This document shows, in pieces, positions 1 through 11,351 of a DNA stretch of 36,244 bases. Position 1 is the first letter of the stretch. Each line of letters starts with the position of its first letter. Location of the stretch: the NCBI GenBank assembly GCA_015657535.1, contig JADHZB010001268.1, forward strand, positions 1 to 36,244, given 5' to 3'. The DNA comes from Nephromyces sp. MM_2019. Taxonomy: Eukaryota; Apicomplexa; Aconoidasida; Nephromycida. Below the pieces are notes generated by a model. It was not told where the DNA came from. It saw only the letters and a program-made list of their open reading frames with translations, and searched no databases. Made by a program: the position numbers and the translations under genes.

Positions 1-344
1 ATATATATATTTATAAATGTGTATAACCGATTAAGTATATCTTCAACAAGTGAGTGTATAGAGGGTAAATCAGGTGTAGAGTTTGTAAGTTGAAAAAATT
101 TAGTCCAAATTGAATTTCCAATATCTTGTAAGGCTAATTTAACAAAATATAATGAGTTTTGAGCCTCAGTTGAAATGTGTGTGTAAAATTCAGAGAGTGT
201 GTCGAGGGCTGTAGTAAATAATTGAGTTGATTTAGTAAAGGCTAAACTATCTGAACAGGACATGCCAAATTTTTCAGGGGGTAGGCCCAACACATCACTT
301 AATGTGTAAAATATAAACTCTGGGTTATTCCATAAATTACTCAT
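1..344 (-). CDS. 5' part of an unrecognised protein, truncated by the left window edge
   Basis: Read on the minus strand, an ATG at 344-342 opens a frame with no stop for 114 codons, up to the window edge. It starts MSNLWNNPEFIFYTLSDVLG and continues as a mixed helical sequence with well-spread Leu, Phe, Ser and Thr and several Trp. The composition is that of an ordinary soluble protein, quite unlike the Val-Cys strings that TG repeats give in other frames. TG-rich DNA begins within about 10 nt upstream of the ATG (CA-rich on the sense strand), the same arrangement seen upstream of other genes here. I do not recognise a family. There may be introns beyond the edge. The frame is real-looking because it is long, begins at an ATG and lies in the only stretch of the first 5 kb that is not repetitive. 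Confidence 0.7.
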   Translation of the reverse strand, partial: MSNLWNNPEFIFYTLSDVLGLPPEKFGMSCSDSLAFTKSTQLFTTALDTLSEFYTHISTEAQNSLYFVKLALQDIGNSIWTKFFQLTNSTPDLPSIHSLVEDILNRLYTFINIY

Positions 345-1210
345 TTTTCGAGTATGTGTGTATGTATGTGTGTGTATGTGTGTATGTGGGTGTGTATGTG
401 TATGTGAGTGTGTATATGTGTATGTGTATGTGAGTGTGTATGTATGTGTGTGTGTGTGTGTAGGAGAGGTATGTTTAGTTTGAATAGATGTAGGAGTGAG
501 GTGGGTTTATGTGTAGTGTGGTGATATGTATATGTTAAAGATGTGTGTATGTGTATGTGTATGTAGGATAAGTGTTATGTAATTGACTGTATAGATGCTG
601 AGTTAGGTTTGGGTATGTATATGTGTGTAATTAAAGGTATATGGGTGTGTAAAGTTAATGTAATCTTTGTGATTATATACTAGTAAGTAGATTTCGTGTA
701 TGTGTGTGTATGTGTGAGTGAGTTATGCGTTCATAATCCCGAATATGTAATAAGGATTAGAAATTGGTGGGTGAGGGTTTTATGTATATTTATGTGTGTG
801 TATGTGTCTATGGTCTAAATTTGTCAATGTGTAAATGTGTGTGTGGTTTCAAGAGAGTTAAGTTGTCAATGTGTGTGTGATTATAGTACTCAAAGGATTA
901 GGTTGTCAACATATCCATGCGTGTGGTTGTAGAAGGTTAAATTATCAATATGTGTGTGTTTGAGAAATATATTGGGATTATCTAAGCTTAATTTAGTAAG
1001 GTAGAGTAATTGTGTAATTTTTAAATTATGTATATAATTAAAGGATCAATGAGTGGAAAATTGATAATACAAATATAGGGGGTGTGTATTTGAAATTGTG
1101 TAAAATATCTTAAAAAATTATAGTAAGATTAGTATAGGTGTATTAAAAATATAATGATTCATCTAGTTAGGAATCGAGTTAAGTGAGTGATATGTGTGTT
1201 GTGTATGTGT

Positions 1211-1212
1211 GA

Positions 1213-1242
<30 letters not shown>
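1211..1242. repeat. (TG)n microsatellite
   Basis: A nearly pure run of about 14 TG dinucleotides, the longest clean TG tract in the left region. Shorter tracts recur at about 362-460, 2390-2404, 2827-2860 and 3165-3265. Confidence 0.9.
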
Positions 1243-1244
<2 letters not shown>

Positions 1245-1812
1245 GTATATATTTAACTATGTAAATATATATCATATGAGTAAAGGATTTTAGTGAATTA
1301 CAAGGACCCAAGATTTATATAGTATAAGGAAGCCAGTTTGTAGTTACTATAAAAAAAAATATATAATTGTATGTGTTGAAATATGTGTATTATTATAGTA
1401 TGTAGAGTTGTATGTATTAGATTTACTTGCGAATCTGTATTATTTATAATTTATAAGTATTCATGTATATGTTTTTAATTGAATTTCAAAGTATCGTTTA
1501 TACTTGTTATCATTAATTTGTATATTTATGATTTTGTATATATAGTTAAATATATTCACATATATATATATATGTGTGTATATGAGTGTTTGTGTGTGTA
1601 TGTGAGTTTTGAGTTATGTGTGTGTTTATAACAGTGGGGTGTGTATGTTGAGGTCAGAGTTGAGTTATCCGTGTGTGTATAAGTTGATTATATTGAATTG
1701 TGTGGATATATTCCACTAAATGTTCCAATATTGTATTGTGTATTTTTGTAAATAATTTGTGTAACTCTGATGAATTATTGATAAGTGTCTATACACTAAG
1801 TACTTATAGGTA

Positions 1813-1880
1813 GTGTGTAAATAAATTATTAGTTAGAATGTGTGTGTAAATAAATTATTAGTTAGAATGTGTGTGTAAAT
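1813..1880. repeat. 29-bp direct tandem repeat, about two copies
   Basis: The unit, which contains TAAATAAATTATTAGTTAGA followed by ATGTGTGTG, occurs twice head to tail. Matching positions start at 1818 and 1847 (period 29), and a third partial copy of the TGTGTAAAT part follows. The copies are identical over the shared core, so the duplication looks recent. Confidence 0.85.
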
Positions 1881-2334
1881 GTGTAAATGTAGATATTGGG
1901 GATTGGTGTATTTACCTAATAGCTTGTAGGTCCAAGGAAATTTCCAAAAATAAACCTTTTTAGGTATATTTGTGTATGAGATGTTTTAATTTATACTGTG
2001 TGTACATATGCGTGTGTGAGTGTGTTTGTTTGGATGTGTGTATTTATGGATGTATATATGTGTGGATGTGTGTGTGGAAGTGTGTGAATGGGTGTGGACG
2101 TGTGTGGATGTGTATAGCTATATATATATTATATATATGTGTGTATGAGTAAGTTTATGTCTGTATGTGACTAATTGTTTGTATATGTATATGTATTTGT
2201 GGATGTGTTTGTGTATATATATATATATGCGTGTGTGTGTGTTTAATAGTGAGGGGGTGTTGAAGGGGGGAAGGGGGTGGATTTAAGTGTGTGATATCAG
2301 TTTCTGTCAATGTGTCTGTGTGTACATGTATCTG

Positions 2335-2368
<34 letters not shown>

Positions 2369-5300
2369 CGAGTGTGTGTTGGTGTGAGTGTGTGTGTGTG
2401 TGTGCGTTATGCATATATATGTATATATATATACCTATATATATATATACATATATATAGGCATATGTGTCGGTATGTATGTAAACGTTGGTGTCGAGAT
2501 AAAATTTCGATTATAAATGTGGGTTGTAAAAATAATAAAAAACTTTGTACACACAAATTCTTTGTTCCAATTTAAATTTACCAAATAATATTTTTCAAGG
2601 GGTTTGTGTGTTGTGTGTGTGGGAGGAAGGTGTGCTTGAATATGTTTGAATGGTATATTTCGATTGTGTGTAATAATGTAATTGTATGTGTGTGTGTGCG
2701 CAAACTAGTAGAGTTGACATGCGCGTGTGTATGAAATTGACTTTGCTTTCAATAGGACTCATTTGATTGCTCTCTTCATCTGTGCCATTTTATGTGTGTG
2801 TGTGTAAATAGGAGTGTGATTTTGGGTGTGTGCGTGTGTGTGCGTGTGTGTGTGTGTGTTATGTGTGTGTATCTATCTGTATGTGAATGTGTATTTGTAG
2901 TATGTGTTTGTTTATATCGATCCGTGTGTGTATTTGTTATTGTAGGTTTGTTTGTGTATATGGATGTGGGCGTGCTTGTGTGCTTATAATTATGTATACT
3001 AATTTATGTTATCTGAACATCTGTGCGAGTGCATTAAAGTACTTGCGTTGTGTGTTTTCAAATTTGTGTGTGCATTTTCGTGCGCATGTGTTTTTTGCAT
3101 GTATGCTTGTGCTTGTACGGGTGTGTGTGCTTGCGTGTGTGCGTAAGTATGAATGTATGTGTGTGTATGTGTGTGTGTGTGTGCTTGCGTGTGTGAGTAA
3201 ATATGAATGTATGTGTGTGTGTGTGTATGTGTTTGTGTGTGTGTGTGTGTGCGTGTGTGTGTGTGAGTTTGGTTGAGTGGCTAGTTTTATAAAATGTTTA
3301 CGTGTGTTTGTGTGTTTATAACTATGAGGATATTAATCTTGTTATATTAAGTTTGTGATTGATAATATATAGGCTTATTATTTGTCATTATGTCAATTTG
3401 AGTGTATATGTGTGTATGTTTAGTAATACTTGAGTATAAATTAAAAATTCATCGGTTCACAAAGCATTCAAAACAAATGAGTTTGGGTCTGTCTGTAAAT
3501 TAACTTGTGGGTGTTTGTGTAAATCAACAATTGGGTCAATTCAACTAATTAGGGATTTAATTTTATTTAATTTATTAATGAAAAATGTTAATCATTGTGT
3601 GCATGTGCATTCTCACGAGTGTGTAAACTTGGGTTATAATTTTAATGGTTTAAAATGTTTATATATACTACATACCTATATATGAATACATAATATGTGT
3701 ATTCATGCTTATCTAATTATATAAAATGCCAAAATGTAAATTTTTTTGAATAGTGTATGGTTTTAGTGTGTGTATATTGTTTGTGCGTATATGTGATTTT
3801 TGTGTAGAATTTTATGTGTATGTATAATATTTGTGTATATAACTTTTGTGTTTATTAATTTTGTTATGTATGAATTTTGTGTAGTTTTGTGGATGATTTC
3901 CTATGGTCATGTCTATGTGTATCTTTTTATGCGAATTATTGTTTGTGAGTGATTATATGTATATATATTGATTAATGCTACATACAGCACTTTTTATAGC
4001 TTATTTTCTTATTTTTGCGTTATTATTCATTTTAAGGTTATTATGAAATTTGGTAATATATTAAAGGGTGTAATTAAAGTTGTTGCAAACGTTTATAAAT
4101 ATATATAAATGATTATATTTTGATTTAGTTATGTTTGAATAATAAGATGTTTTTAACCTACACAATGTTTATCACAGCCCACAAACACTGTACACACGTT
4201 AATTACATCTCGCTCTTTATTATATATATGAGTATATATATATATATATATACTCTACATAGCACGTTCATTATGTATGAATACATATTGTACTAACGTT
4301 TATGTTTGTCCTAAGCATCTGTGTAACTTACAATAATGGTACTACAAATTGTTATTGAATGAAACATGTTAATAATTGTTACTTCACCTATACCTAACAA
4401 ATTGTTAATATAATCATATAGTAAGTATGGGCTAGGTTAAATTAGACAGTTTTAATGCAATGTGTTAGTGTATACAAATATGTTTGAGTGTAAATACTAC
4501 CTCTTCTTCAAACCTATATCTACATTTATATTATAACCATATACAAGTAATATAAACATAAATATCCTCATTTTAAACTTTTATTTCACACATATAATAG
4601 ACTTCTATATATATATATATATATAATATATATATAAGTACAATTTATATATATATATATATGTGATATACAAGAGGAATTACCTTTTACACATTTATGC
4701 CCTCTTAACCCTCTAATTTATTATTAATTTTGAATATCTATTTTAAAACATCTTTGGGACTAATCAATCTTCGGTTGCTTCATTATACACACACACACAT
4801 TTGCCCCCAAGTCACCCTCCAAGCTTGTACCTGCTTGGAGATATTCAATCCCCTCTACACTTCTTCAATTAGATCAATAAGGTATATTATTTATTGATAT
4901 TTGTTATGTTATACCTTTTATATATAGACACACATACCTTTATACGCAAACTAAAATATTCGTAAACCCGCTCAAACACATCTACTTACATACAAAAATC
5001 TTCTATTCAAGTCCAAGGTACACAAAAAGACATATTCATACGCACACACATATATATATATATAAGCACATATACACACACACAAATAGAATTGCTGAGA
5101 TACTATTAAACATTTAACTATAAATCAAATCAACTCAGTTGGTAATTTTATATCCTTCTATCCCTATAGCTTACATTTAGCCATAACATATAATTCTCAT
5201 TACACATTTTTTTTACAAATTTATCCACCACACACACTTTCCTACACAAATTTATACATTATACATATTACAAACTTACCCATTACACACACTGCAACTT

Positions 5301-5431
5301 ATCCATTACACACATATCAAGCTTATCCATTACCATTACTATAAATTTATACTTGAAGAAATACATTTTTTCCTTACATACAACCCTGTACACACAATTT
5401 AAAGTATACACAATACTTACATGTCTGATCC

Positions 5432-5490
5432 GAAGTGTATATACATATTTATTTTATTTTAATTTTCTAAGAAATGTGTATATACACTTC
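5432..5490. promoter_or_regulatory. 14-bp inverted repeat just upstream of AQR
   Basis: The arm GAAGTGTATATACA (5432-5445) is matched by its perfect reverse complement at 5477-5490, with a 31-nt AT-rich loop. It ends 65 nt before the AQR start codon. It could be a dyad protein-binding site or, if transcribed, a 5' leader hairpin. A possible 3' splice site (pyrimidine tract ending in TTTTAG at about 5548) lies between it and the ATG, so part of the leader may be intronic. Confidence 0.55.
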
Positions 5491-5555
5491 AAATTTTAAA
5501 TAATCGCATAAATGATATAAAATCAAAATATTCGTTTTCTTCTTTTAGTGCCAAA

Positions 5556-8500
5556 ATGTCGAATCCAGCCAACACTACTAAACTTGTACCTGAAAATGCA
5601 AATCTTCTAAAGAGAAGGAGTTTACGTTTAAAAGGTGGAACTATCCCAACTGTTCATCAAATTACACACCATCGATACACCCAGTTAGCCCGTTCAAATT
5701 GGTCTAAACCTATATTTTATTCACCAGACAAAATATATAAAAATGAAAACCCACAACACACTCAAAATGATGAAATCCCTTCCAAGGATTATAATCAAAT
5801 AATTTCAAATAACTCATCTCTTAAACAATATAAACCCTCTATAATTGAAGAAATTTATGACGAATTGAAAACATCTCGTTTTGATCTATCACGTCTAATG
5901 ATCCTTGAATTTTCACAGTATTTTGAAAATTATTTATGGCCTTTTTTTCATTCAAAAGAAAGCACAAAATCCCATGTTTTATCTCTCGTTTTGATGTGCA
6001 ATGAAAAAATTAGACAAAATTTACCTATTTGGGATGCCTTTAAGCTCACACATCTTGATGCTATAAGCTTAGAAAATCCCAAGGAATCACCCTCTACCAA
6101 CCCAATTAAAATTAACCATGAAGTTGAGAAATTACCTACACAAAACCTTACATTTATCAGTTCCAAATTTAAACGTTTCTTCTATAGAGTTTTGTTTACT
6201 TACCTCGATGAAGAAACAGCTACACTTGAAAGGCGTGAAATAGTTAAATTCCTAATTTGCTGTTTTCAATCTCTCGAACAAGATATGGTAAGAAGAGTTT
6301 GCCTATCTGTATGTGGTCCTTCTCTTTGGTCAAATATGTCGGAGAACGTTCGTACACATTTTTTTGATCAACATCCAACAGCTAAACTCTTGTGGGAAAA
6401 AACTAACCGTAAATTTAGTAAGATAGATTTAATTGAAAGCCTCAGCCAAATAAAATTTGAATCAAATCAGGATACTTTCATAAATATTGACCGCCTCTTC
6501 TTTTCACAATTTCTTGACCTATTTGATGAACTCATCAATCTTAAAATAGATGGAGATATCTATTTTGATGAGATCCTACACATTGAGCGCATGGTAGAAT
6601 TCCTAATTGATTTGATTAGTCAATTACCTACACGTCGTATGTTACTGCCTCTAATTAGGCGCAAAAATTTGATTGTAAAGTGCCGTCAAAGTATTGCTTA
6701 CTCACACACAGAGAGCTCATTGTTTAAACAATTATGTGATATCCTAAATTTCTACATCAATTTCGAAATCAATAACGAAACGGGTCAAGCTCTATCTCAT
6801 CATGAATATACAGAATTACATTATAAGAAAGTTCAAGAATTCCAAAAAACTTGTTTTCTAAATTACAAGGATATACCTGCACTATATAAAGCAGCCCTTA
6901 CAAATATTAGTGCAATTGACTCACCTGAAAAATTGAAAGTCTTATTGAATGATCTGAAATTGGTTACACTTTATAATTTATGCGAAGAATTATTCTTGAT
7001 TGATAGTAAGGAATTTAAGGCTCCTACATTTAATGATGATGATAGCATCGAAGCTCAACAAATGAAAAATAGAGAGTGGAGAAAATCATCTAAGAAATTC
7101 CTTATTGCTGTATTGATTGAATATTTAGAAAAGAGGTCAGATCAGCTACAACAAATCAATGAAACACCACTCTACCCTTCTGAAGAACTTATTTGGGACC
7201 CTAATTTAGTACCTGCCGAACATTATCATGGTGATTACACCCTAGCACTCCCTAAACTCAATTTACAATTCTTAACAATCCATGATTATTTATTAAGGAA
7301 TTTTAACTTGTATAGGTTAGAGTCTGCTTATGAAATTAGGGAAGATCTTGAGGATGCTATATATAGGAAACGTTGTAGATATTCAGCAAGCGGTGATATA
7401 GAATTTGCTGGTCAAGCTAGGATGGCTATTGAAATCGAAAACTTCACTATTATCCAAGTTGAGAAACCAAACATTGGGTCAACTGTACCCTCTGAAGTTC
7501 GTGCTGAAATTGTTATTAATATGAGCAAATTAAAGCAACAAACCATCAAAGAATGGGATTCTCTAAGGCAATTTGATGTTATGTTCATGGCGGCCATTGT
7601 CCCTCCAATAGAACCTTATACTGGAAATTTAAGTGATTTAGTTGATGTAACAGACTTTCCAGAAAAATTCGGAGTCATTTCTATCAGAGGTTGTGAAGTT
7701 ATTGAATTATTAGATGAAGAAGGAAAAACTATTAGTGATCAAAACCCTCATGAATTTACTGAACCTAAGGGTTTCTTACGAACTGTTAGAGTTTTCATTG
7801 ACCCCAGCCAATATCAATCTGATCTTAAACAAATGGAAAATGAAGGATTTGAAGATTTTTTTGGTGCATTTAATTTATTAATAAGAAGAAAACCTAAAGA
7901 GAATAATTTTAAAGCTGTATTAGAAACTATACGTAATCTAATGAATAGATCAGAACAAACAGTTATACCTTCATGGTTACATGATCTATTTCTTGGTTAT
8001 GGAGATCCTGGAAGTGCTCAATTCAATCGTCTTCCTACACAATTTAGGCATATTGATTTCATTGATACATTTCTAGATATTAATCACCTCAAGGAATCTT
8101 TTCCAAATTCTTCGGAAATAATTGCAGACGATTCTTTAAAACCTCCTTTTACTGTTCAGTTTGAACTACAGAATAGTACAACAAAAAATTCTAAAAATAA
8201 TGACCTTACACAATCAGAAATTATCCGAGTTAAAAGTTATCAATTACCCAATATCGGACCATATCCTGAATGTGAACGTAGGAACAACACAATCAGGTTT
8301 ACCCCTATACAAGTTCAATGCATAAGAGCTGGTGTAAATCCGGGATTAACCATAGTTGTCGGACCTCCTGGTACAGGTAAAACTGACACAGCTGTTCAAA
8401 TTGTGAATTTATTGTTTCACAACTTCCCTGAAGAAAGAATCTTACTGGTAGCGCATAGTAACCAAGCTCTGAATGATTTATTTGAGAAGATTGTAAACCT

Positions 8501-11351
8501 AGATATATCTGAAAGATATTTGCTACGATTGGGTATAGGGGAAATGGATTTACATAGTGATAAGGATTTCTCCAAATGGGGTAGAGTTAATTTTATGCTC
8601 CAGAGAAGATTAGAATTACTTGCCATTGTAGAACGCCTTTCACAAAGCTTACATCTCGTAGGTGATTTTTCCTACACATGTGAGACAGCTTCTCATTTTT
8701 ATCATTTTCATATACTCTCAAGAATCGAAAAATTTCAAAAATATACCCAAATGTTAGATTCTTCAGATACTGAACTCAAAACAATTTTACATAGATGGTT
8801 TACAGAAGATTCATCAGACTACTACAATGGAAATACTATGAGCTCACACAATCAAACACAATCTATAACTACAAAAAGTGAAAAGAATGAAAAGGAAACT
8901 GCTTCTTTTGTTGTAGAAGAAGATGATGATGAGAATGAACCAGAAAATCAAGAAAATGGTGTCACAAATGCAACTTCTGATTCACCATATGAGACTATGA
9001 TAAACAATTTATTGGATTCCTATAATAAGAATGAACAAAGTATTTCTTCTATTTTGTTCCCATTTCATGAATTTTTCTCAGATGCACCTCAACCACTCTT
9101 TACTGGGACCAATAAAAAAGATAAAGAAATAGCTGAAAATTGTTTCATGTATATTAAAAACATATTTGACGAGATTGAAGAATGCTTGGCTTTTGAGCTT
9201 CTTCGAAACTCACATGATCGTGGACAATTTCTGCTAACAAAACATTCTAGAATTATTGCTATGACCTGTACACATGCAGCTTTAATACGACAAAATCTAG
9301 TGGATATGAAATTTAAATATGATAGTCTTATTATGGAAGAGGCTGCTCAAATATTGGAAGTCGAAACCTTTATCCCTATGTTACTGCAACAAACAGAGCA
9401 TGGCGTTAGCCGTTTGAAACGTGTTGTCTTAATAGGTGACCACCATCAACTTCCACCAATTATCCAGAATAGAGCTTTTCAACAATATGGAAAACTTGAT
9501 CAATCTTTATTTGCAAGGTTCGTAAGATTGCAAGTACCAACTCTACAACTCGATTTCCAAGGGAGAGCAAGACCTGAGATTGCTGATTTATATAGCTGGG
9601 AATACGAAAAGTTACATAACTTGCCTAACGTATTAACAAATCCAGAATACCATGCAGCTAATGCTGGTTTCGGCCTTACACATCAATTTATTGAAGTAGG
9701 AAATTATAATGATATAGGAGAAACTGCTCCCTTACCACATTTCTATCAAAACCTTGGAGAGGGTGAATTTGCGGTTGCAATATTTATGTATATGCGAATT
9801 CTTGGTTATCCTGCTGAAAAGATTACTATACTCACTACATACAACGGTCAGAAAGCTTTAATTGAAGATATAATTCAACAAAGATGTGCTTGGAATCCAG
9901 CCATAGGCTGGCCAAACCGCATTTCTACAGTTGACAAATACCAAGGCCAACAAAACGACTACATTATCCTTTCACTAGTACGTACAGAACGAGTTGGACA
10001 TCTACGAGATGTAAGAAGGCTAATAGTTGCTATGTCAAGAGCAAAACTAGGGCTTTATGTATTGGGTAGGTGGTCACTTTTTAACAATTGCTTTGAGCTA
10101 ATCCCCGTAATGAATAAATTTGCAACGAAACCTATCCAACTTTCTCTCGTGAATAATGAATGGTATCCAACTACTCGCCCTTTTTCTGAAGCTTCATTAC
10201 CTATATATATAAGTGATGCTACCCAAATGTTTGAAGTTGTTCAATCAAAAGCTAAGGAAAAAGTTGAAATGATCAAACAGAGGAGTATGGGAGCTTCAAG
10301 CAAAAATACGAACGACTTGAACAAAATTGAATCTCCACCCAATGAGAAATCATCCACTATATCTAAAGAAGCACAGCAATCACAGCCAAATGGGTATAAA
10401 ATACCACCTCCTCCACCTTCTGATCCTTCTCTACCTTCTAAAACATATCACTCCCCGTATCAAAATGGACCTCCACCTCCACCACCTACAGTTGCAACCT
10501 CGAAGGCATTCCCTTTAATGGGTACACCAGCCTTCAGATTACCTACGGGCTTGATGGGATTTTTCAACCCAAGACCTCTCCCTATGCCAGGGGCTAATAA
10601 GACTATCTCTAATTCAGCTACTCAATTATCTCCGCCTCAACTTGCAAACCTTAGTTCTTTGTCTAAAGCAACTTCTCGACCTCCACCCCCTCCACCTCCA
10701 CCTGATTTTGTTAATAATGATGCCCCATCTCATCCTAATATTGCTTCTGATCAAGAACCCTCACCAAAAGCTATTTCTAATCCTCCAAATGAAGAAATCC
10801 CAGAAAATACTATAGAGACAAGCACTACAGTCAAAGATAGTAATGATCCTGAAGATCAAGGGAAACAATCAATCGATTTGGAACAATCAGATGACACAAT
10901 TCCAGATACAAATAACTTGGAAAAAGTAGTACAAAACCTTCCTAATATGTCAACCCAAATTGAAGTTGAACAGGCTACTAGTCGCAAAGAAGAAATATGC
11001 ACATCAAACCAAGCAAGTCAAATGGATCCCAACTTTGAAGAGGACTCACCCAACTTAATAATTGAGGATGATAGATCTTCGCAAACTATTACTGAGCAAG
11101 AGAACAAAACAAATACAACTGAACAGAGTTCACCTAAGCAAGCTCCAAAGCAACTCCGGTCATCTCGTATTAAAAAACCTGAACCCAAATCTTCAGAATT
11201 TGAAGAAGCTAATTCAAAAATTCTTGATAACACAACAAGCTCATCGAAGAGATCAATATCAACGAGGTCCAAGAATCAGGTAGCTACTCAAACAAAAACC
11301 AATGAAGAGCCACCAGTGAGCTCAAAGAGAACCAGGATAGGGAAAATTTAA
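5556..11351 (+). CDS. AQR: Aquarius, intron-binding spliceosomal RNA helicase (SF1, UPF1-like)
   Basis: This single open frame of 1931 codons encodes Aquarius, the SF1 helicase that binds the intron upstream of the branch site within the spliceosome's intron-binding complex. The N-terminal helical domain shows family phrases such as LEFSQYFENYLWPFF. Helicase motifs are clear: Walker A GPPGTGKT at residues 936-943, motif II MEEAAQ at 1260-1265, IGDHHQLPP at 1293-1301, QGRARP at about 1335, DKYQGQQND at 1460-1468 and RRLIVAMSRAK at 1487-1497. From memory the animal protein is near 1485 residues. The extra length here is an acidic, Asn/Glu-rich insert (about 1096-1147) between Walker A and motif II, plus a tail of nearly 400 residues after about 1540. 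The tail holds three poly-Pro runs (near 1618, 1639 and 1708) and ends in Lys/Ser/Arg-rich sequence. All catalytic motifs look intact. The start is the first in-frame ATG. No introns are needed, which is unusual beside its intron-split neighbours. Confidence 0.97.
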   Translation: MSNPANTTKLVPENANLLKRRSLRLKGGTIPTVHQITHHRYTQLARSNWSKPIFYSPDKIYKNENPQHTQNDEIPSKDYNQIISNNSSLKQYKPSIIEEIYDELKTSRFDLSRLMILEFSQYFENYLWPFFHSKESTKSHVLSLVLMCNEKIRQNLPIWDAFKLTHLDAISLENPKESPSTNPIKINHEVEKLPTQNLTFISSKFKRFFYRVLFTYLDEETATLERREIVKFLICCFQSLEQDMVRRVCLSVCGPSLWSNMSENVRTHFFDQHPTAKLLWEKTNRKFSKIDLIESLSQIKFESNQDTFINIDRLFFSQFLDLFDELINLKIDGDIYFDEILHIERMVEFLIDLISQLPTRRMLLPLIRRKNLIVKCRQSIAYSHTESSLFKQLCDILNFYINFEINNETGQALSHHEYTELHYKKVQEFQKTCFLNYKDIPALYKAALTNISAIDSPEKLKVLLNDLKLVTLYNLCEELFLIDSKEFKAPTFNDDDSIEAQQMKNREWRKSSKKFLIAVLIEYLEKRSDQLQQINETPLYPSEELIWDPNLVPAEHYHGDYTLALPKLNLQFLTIHDYLLRNFNLYRLESAYEIREDLEDAIYRKRCRYSASGDIEFAGQARMAIEIENFTIIQVEKPNIGSTVPSEVRAEIVINMSKLKQQTIKEWDSLRQFDVMFMAAIVPPIEPYTGNLSDLVDVTDFPEKFGVISIRGCEVIELLDEEGKTISDQNPHEFTEPKGFLRTVRVFIDPSQYQSDLKQMENEGFEDFFGAFNLLIRRKPKENNFKAVLETIRNLMNRSEQTVIPSWLHDLFLGYGDPGSAQFNRLPTQFRHIDFIDTFLDINHLKESFPNSSEIIADDSLKPPFTVQFELQNSTTKNSKNNDLTQSEIIRVKSYQLPNIGPYPECERRNNTIRFTPIQVQCIRAGVNPGLTIVVGPPGTGKTDTAVQIVNLLFHNFPEERILLVAHSNQALNDLFEKIVNLDISERYLLRLGIGEMDLHSDKDFSKWGRVNFMLQRRLELLAIVERLSQSLHLVGDFSYTCETASHFYHFHILSRIEKFQKYTQMLDSSDTELKTILHRWFTEDSSDYYNGNTMSSHNQTQSITTKSEKNEKETASFVVEEDDDENEPENQENGVTNATSDSPYETMINNLLDSYNKNEQSISSILFPFHEFFSDAPQPLFTGTNKKDKEIAENCFMYIKNIFDEIEECLAFELLRNSHDRGQFLLTKHSRIIAMTCTHAALIRQNLVDMKFKYDSLIMEEAAQILEVETFIPMLLQQTEHGVSRLKRVVLIGDHHQLPPIIQNRAFQQYGKLDQSLFARFVRLQVPTLQLDFQGRARPEIADLYSWEYEKLHNLPNVLTNPEYHAANAGFGLTHQFIEVGNYNDIGETAPLPHFYQNLGEGEFAVAIFMYMRILGYPAEKITILTTYNGQKALIEDIIQQRCAWNPAIGWPNRISTVDKYQGQQNDYIILSLVRTERVGHLRDVRRLIVAMSRAKLGLYVLGRWSLFNNCFELIPVMNKFATKPIQLSLVNNEWYPTTRPFSEASLPIYISDATQMFEVVQSKAKEKVEMIKQRSMGASSKNTNDLNKIESPPNEKSSTISKEAQQSQPNGYKIPPPPPSDPSLPSKTYHSPYQNGPPPPPPTVATSKAFPLMGTPAFRLPTGLMGFFNPRPLPMPGANKTISNSATQLSPPQLANLSSLSKATSRPPPPPPPPDFVNNDAPSHPNIASDQEPSPKAISNPPNEEIPENTIETSTTVKDSNDPEDQGKQSIDLEQSDDTIPDTNNLEKVVQNLPNMSTQIEVEQATSRKEEICTSNQASQMDPNFEEDSPNLIIEDDRSSQTITEQENKTNTTEQSSPKQAPKQLRSSRIKKPEPKSSEFEEANSKILDNTTSSSKRSISTRSKNQVATQTKTNEEPPVSSKRTRIGKI

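Larger units (their letters stand above)
345..5555. other. Divergent intergenic region, low complexity, TG-rich then CA-rich
   Basis: This 5.2 kb separates the minus-strand gene at the left edge from AQR. From 345 to about 3300 the plus strand is dominated by short TG and TATG tracts. From about 3300 to 4150 they thin out into AT-rich sequence. From about 4150 to 5430 the plus strand is C-rich and G-poor, with CACA and TACACA tracts. So each flanking gene has CA-rich sequence on its own sense strand. Open frames inside (for example 1970-2152, 2291-2575, 2792-2989, 2887-3276) read as Cys-Val or Ile-Tyr strings and are translation artefacts of TG and TA repeats. I see no RNA gene. Confidence 0.8.

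Noticed and set aside
1970..3276. Open frames of 60-129 codons on the plus strand rich in Val, Cys, Ile and Tyr
   Set aside because: They are direct translations of TG and TA repeats, overlap each other in different frames and show no non-repetitive protein sequence.
5948..11283. Short antisense and out-of-phase frames within AQR
   Set aside because: Shadows of a highly conserved gene; none has independent support.
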